DNA of 64,000 nucleotides, from positions 1,364,001-1,428,000 of the forward strand of contig CAVOIP010000005.1 in the NCBI GenBank assembly GCA_963696105.1. Reading direction: 5' to 3'. The number at the start of each line of letters is the position of its first letter. The first letter of the stretch is position 1. The notes below the pieces were generated by a model. That model saw only the letters and a program-made list of their open reading frames with translations, was not told the DNA's origin and did no database searches. The DNA is from CAVRTM01 sp963696105. GTDB taxonomy: Bacteria; Actinomycetota; Actinomycetes; Actinomycetales; Dermatophilaceae. A program made the position numbers and the translations under genes. This document shows, in pieces, positions 62,009 to 64,000 of this stretch.

Positions 62009-62943
62009 TCGTCACCGTCACGCTCAACGCCGCCCTCGACATCACCTACGACGTCGACGAGGTGCTCCCGCACGGGAGCCACCGCGTCACCGCCGTACGG
62101 CAGCGGGCCGGGGGCAAGGGCGTCAACGTCGCGTCGGTCCTCGCGCGGGCGGGCTGTGAGGTGGTCGCCACCGGGTACGCCGGGGGCAGGACCGGCGCGG
62201 ACCTGTGCGCCGACCTCGACGTGCGGGGGGTTCCCCACCGGTTCGTGGACGGCGGCGACGCCCGCCGTACCGTCACGGTCGTCTCGGCGGCGGACGGCGA
62301 CGCCACGGTCTTCAACGAGCCGGGCCCGGTCGTACCGGCCGACGCGTGGACCTCGCTGGTGCGCCTCGTCGGCGACCTCGTGCGCGGGCACGGAGCCGGC
62401 GTGGTGGTGCTCTCGGGCAGCCTGCCCCGCGGTCTGCCGGCGGACGCGAGCTCGCAGCTGGTCGGGGCCGCCCGTGCGAACGGCGCCCGTGCTGTCGTCG
62501 ACGTGGACGGTGCCGCCCTGCGCGACGCCGTGACGGCAGCACCCGAGGTGGTCAAGCCCAACCGCCACGAGCTGCTCGCCACCACGGGCTGCGCCGACAT
62601 CGCCACCGGCGTGGGGGTGCTGCGGTCCAGCGGCGCGCGCGACGTCGTCGTGTCGGACGGAGCCGACGGCCTCCTGGTGTTCCCGCTGCGCGGCCGCCCG
62701 CTGCGCGCCTGGTTGCCGACCCGGTTGGCAGGTAACCCGACCGGTGCCGGTGACGCGCTCGCCGCAGCGCTGGCACACGGTCTGCAGGCCGGTGAGGCGT
62801 GGCCGGTGGTGGCCCGGCGGGCGGTGGCCTGGTCCGCCGCCGCGGTGCTGCAGCCGGTGGCCGGCGAGGTGGACCCCGACGACGCGAGGGACCTGGAGAG
62901 CCAGGTCCGGATGGAGGAGACCGATGACGCTGTCCCGGCTTGA
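62005..62943 (+). CDS. PfkB family tagatose-6-phosphate/1-phosphofructokinase
   Basis: A 312-residue ribokinase-fold kinase. TLNAALDITYDV and RAGGKGVNVASVLARAG match the 1-phosphofructokinase/LacC subgroup; NPTGAGDALAAAL carries the catalytic Asp. In this locus it likely phosphorylates tagatose-6-P to tagatose-1,6-bisphosphate for the following aldolase. The GTG start overlaps the ROK stop; its end overlaps the aldolase start by 20 bp. Confidence 0.9.
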   Translation: MIVTVTLNAALDITYDVDEVLPHGSHRVTAVRQRAGGKGVNVASVLARAGCEVVATGYAGGRTGADLCADLDVRGVPHRFVDGGDARRTVTVVSAADGDATVFNEPGPVVPADAWTSLVRLVGDLVRGHGAGVVVLSGSLPRGLPADASSQLVGAARANGARAVVDVDGAALRDAVTAAPEVVKPNRHELLATTGCADIATGVGVLRSSGARDVVVSDGADGLLVFPLRGRPLRAWLPTRLAGNPTGAGDALAAALAHGLQAGEAWPVVARRAVAWSAAAVLQPVAGEVDPDDARDLESQVRMEETDDAVPA

Positions 62944-63760
62944 CGAGGTGCTGCGGGCCGCAGCCGGGTGCGGGCGGGGGGTCGGCGCCTTCAACGTGAT
63001 CCAGATCGAGCACGCCGAGGCGCTCGTGGCCGCCGCCGAGACCACGGGCCTTCCCGTGGTGCTCCAGATCAGCGAGAACGCGGTGCGCTACCACGGTGCG
63101 CTGGCGCCGATCGCCATGGCCACCAAGGCGATCGCTGAGCGGGCCACGGTGCCCTGCGTCCTGCACCTGGACCACGCGGTCACCGAGTCGCTGGTCGACG
63201 AGGCGGTGGCGCTCGGGTTCACGTCGGTCATGTTCGACGGGTCCAGGCTCGATGACGCCGCCAACCGCGAGGTGACCACGGCGGTCGTGCAGCGGTGCCA
63301 CGCCGCGGGCGTCAGCGTCGAGGCCGAGCTCGGCGAGATCGGTGGCAAGGACGGTGTGCACGCGCCGGGCGTGCGCACCGACCCGGCCGAGGCCGCGGCG
63401 TTCGTCGCGGACACCGGCGTCGACGCGCTCGCCGTGGCGGTGGGGTCCTCGCACGCGATGACCAGCCGGACGGCCCTGATCGACCTGCAGCTCGTGGCGG
63501 CGATCCACGCGACGGTGCCGGTCCCGCTGGTGCTGCACGGCTCCTCCGGGGTGCCGGACACCGACCTCGTGGGCGCGGTGGAGGCCGGCATGACCAAGAT
63601 CAACATCGCGACGCACCTGAACTCCGTGTTCACCCAGGCGGTCCGGGACCACCTCGCCGCCCACCCGGCGCTGGTCGACACGCGCAAGTACCTCGGGGCC
63701 GGACGCGCCGCCGTGGAGGACGAGACCATCCGGCTGATGAGCATGCTCGCCCGCCGCTGA
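62924..63760 (+). CDS. Class II ketose-bisphosphate aldolase, GatY/KbaY-like
   Basis: A 278-residue zinc aldolase, much shorter than the housekeeping aldolase at 8925 and the length of GatY/KbaY tagatose-bisphosphate aldolases. VLHLDHAVTESLVDEAV carries catalytic Asp and zinc His; AELGEIGGKDG and VLHGSSGVPD carry further metal and phosphate ligands. It would split tagatose-1,6-bisphosphate into DHAP and glyceraldehyde-3-phosphate. GGAGGAG precedes the ATG inside the pfkB gene. Confidence 0.9.
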   Translation: MTLSRLDEVLRAAAGCGRGVGAFNVIQIEHAEALVAAAETTGLPVVLQISENAVRYHGALAPIAMATKAIAERATVPCVLHLDHAVTESLVDEAVALGFTSVMFDGSRLDDAANREVTTAVVQRCHAAGVSVEAELGEIGGKDGVHAPGVRTDPAEAAAFVADTGVDALAVAVGSSHAMTSRTALIDLQLVAAIHATVPVPLVLHGSSGVPDTDLVGAVEAGMTKINIATHLNSVFTQAVRDHLAAHPALVDTRKYLGAGRAAVEDETIRLMSMLARR

Positions 63761-63802
63761 GCCCACCCCGTGCCCCGGGTGCGGCGGAGGGCTGCCGGTG
63801 GG

Positions 63803-64000
63803 TCAGGCGGCGGCGGCGCAGCGGTGGGGGGCGAAGACCCACACCCGCAGCAGCACGAACCGCAGCACCCCCGCCGCGAGGTTGGCCGCCAGCAGCACAC
63901 CGAGCTCCAGTGCGCGGCTGGGCTGGTCCCTCACCACCTCGAGAACGGCGAGCGAGCCGCTGGTCAGGGCCAGCCCGATCAGGAACACGACCATGCCCTC
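63803..64000 (-). CDS. GtrA-like membrane protein (5' truncated by window edge)
   Basis: Only the C-terminal part is in the window, about 65 residues and running off its end. Two membrane helices are visible, with LAANLAAGVLRFVLLRVWVF at the end, typical of the last helix of GtrA proteins that help flip polyprenyl-linked sugars. It may be separate or the C-terminal part of a glycosyltransferase fusion. An ATG exists at 63994, but the frame continues beyond the window. Confidence 0.55.
   Translation of the reverse strand, partial: EGMVVFLIGLALTSGSLAVLEVVRDQPSRALELGVLLAANLAAGVLRFVLLRVWVFAPHRCAAAA

Noticed and set aside
54840..63760. The sugar locus as a simple GlcNAc pathway (nagA-nagB)
   Set aside because: No NagB deaminase gene is present, while PfkB and a short aldolase for tagatose phosphates are.
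1..64000. CRISPR arrays, tRNA or rRNA genes, prophage or insertion sequences
   Set aside because: No regularly spaced repeats, cloverleaf genes, transposase or phage genes were recognised in reading the window.

Overview
This is about 64 kb of a very GC-rich (visibly above 70% G+C) actinobacterial chromosome. Class I lysyl-tRNA synthetase, a BldC-like regulator, DUF3073 and DUF3151 proteins, a class F sortase, a HelD-type helicase, an SCP2-like protein near purF, and a SigK/RskA/fasciclin cassette all fit an actinomycete. The combination looks most like the Nocardioidaceae, but that placement is inference from gene content. I saw no tRNA, rRNA, CRISPR array, insertion sequence or prophage. 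The window is core chromosome with a few accessory catabolic loci.

Layout. 1-6.2 kb: end of an MFS exporter, two short-chain dehydrogenases, exodeoxyribonuclease III, pyrE, lemA, and an ArsR-like repressor. 6.2-18.8 kb: MFS transporter, DedA protein, SpoU-type RNA methyltransferase, class II fructose-bisphosphate aldolase with a DUF3151 gene, a GH3 lipoprotein, an acyl-CoA dehydrogenase/thiolase pair, a TrmB/LuxR-like regulator, purA and class I lysS. 18.9-22.3 kb: HelD and a second TrmB/LuxR-like regulator. 22.7-40.1 kb: purine synthesis genes purD, purC, purS, purQ, purL and, after about 8 kb of other genes, purF and purM. The insert holds a spermidine-synthase-like protein, a HAD phosphatase, an alcohol dehydrogenase, an SCP2-like protein, an LLM oxidoreductase, the SigK/RskA/fasciclin cassette and a molybdopterin oxidoreductase. 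40.3-45.4 kb: DUF3073, valine dehydrogenase, BldC-like, class F sortase with a CHRD wall protein, 2'-5' RNA ligase and small proteins.

45.5-53.1 kb is a glycolate/glyoxylate locus: malate synthase, glycolate oxidase GlcD-GlcE-GlcF and a lactate/glycolate permease, preceded by a palindrome suited to an IclR-family regulator. 54.8-63.8 kb is a compact amino-sugar locus: ABC importer without its own ATPase, NagA/AgaA deacetylase, DeoR regulator, AgaS-like SIS protein, ROK kinase, PfkB kinase and GatY/KbaY-type aldolase. Together these could take N-acetylgalactosamine through tagatose phosphates to triose phosphates. The window closes inside a GtrA-like membrane protein.

Two window-wide patterns matter. 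First, many genes lack a Shine-Dalgarno sequence and instead have a TAnnnT -10 hexamer 6-8 nt before the start codon, the signature of leaderless transcription. Second, single-base indels cluster in a few genes (RNA methyltransferase, lysS, purS/purQ/purL, alcohol dehydrogenase, glcE/glcF, permease) while the rest are clean. The conserved protein continues in the next frame each time, so these are probably sequencing or assembly errors, not real pseudogenes.
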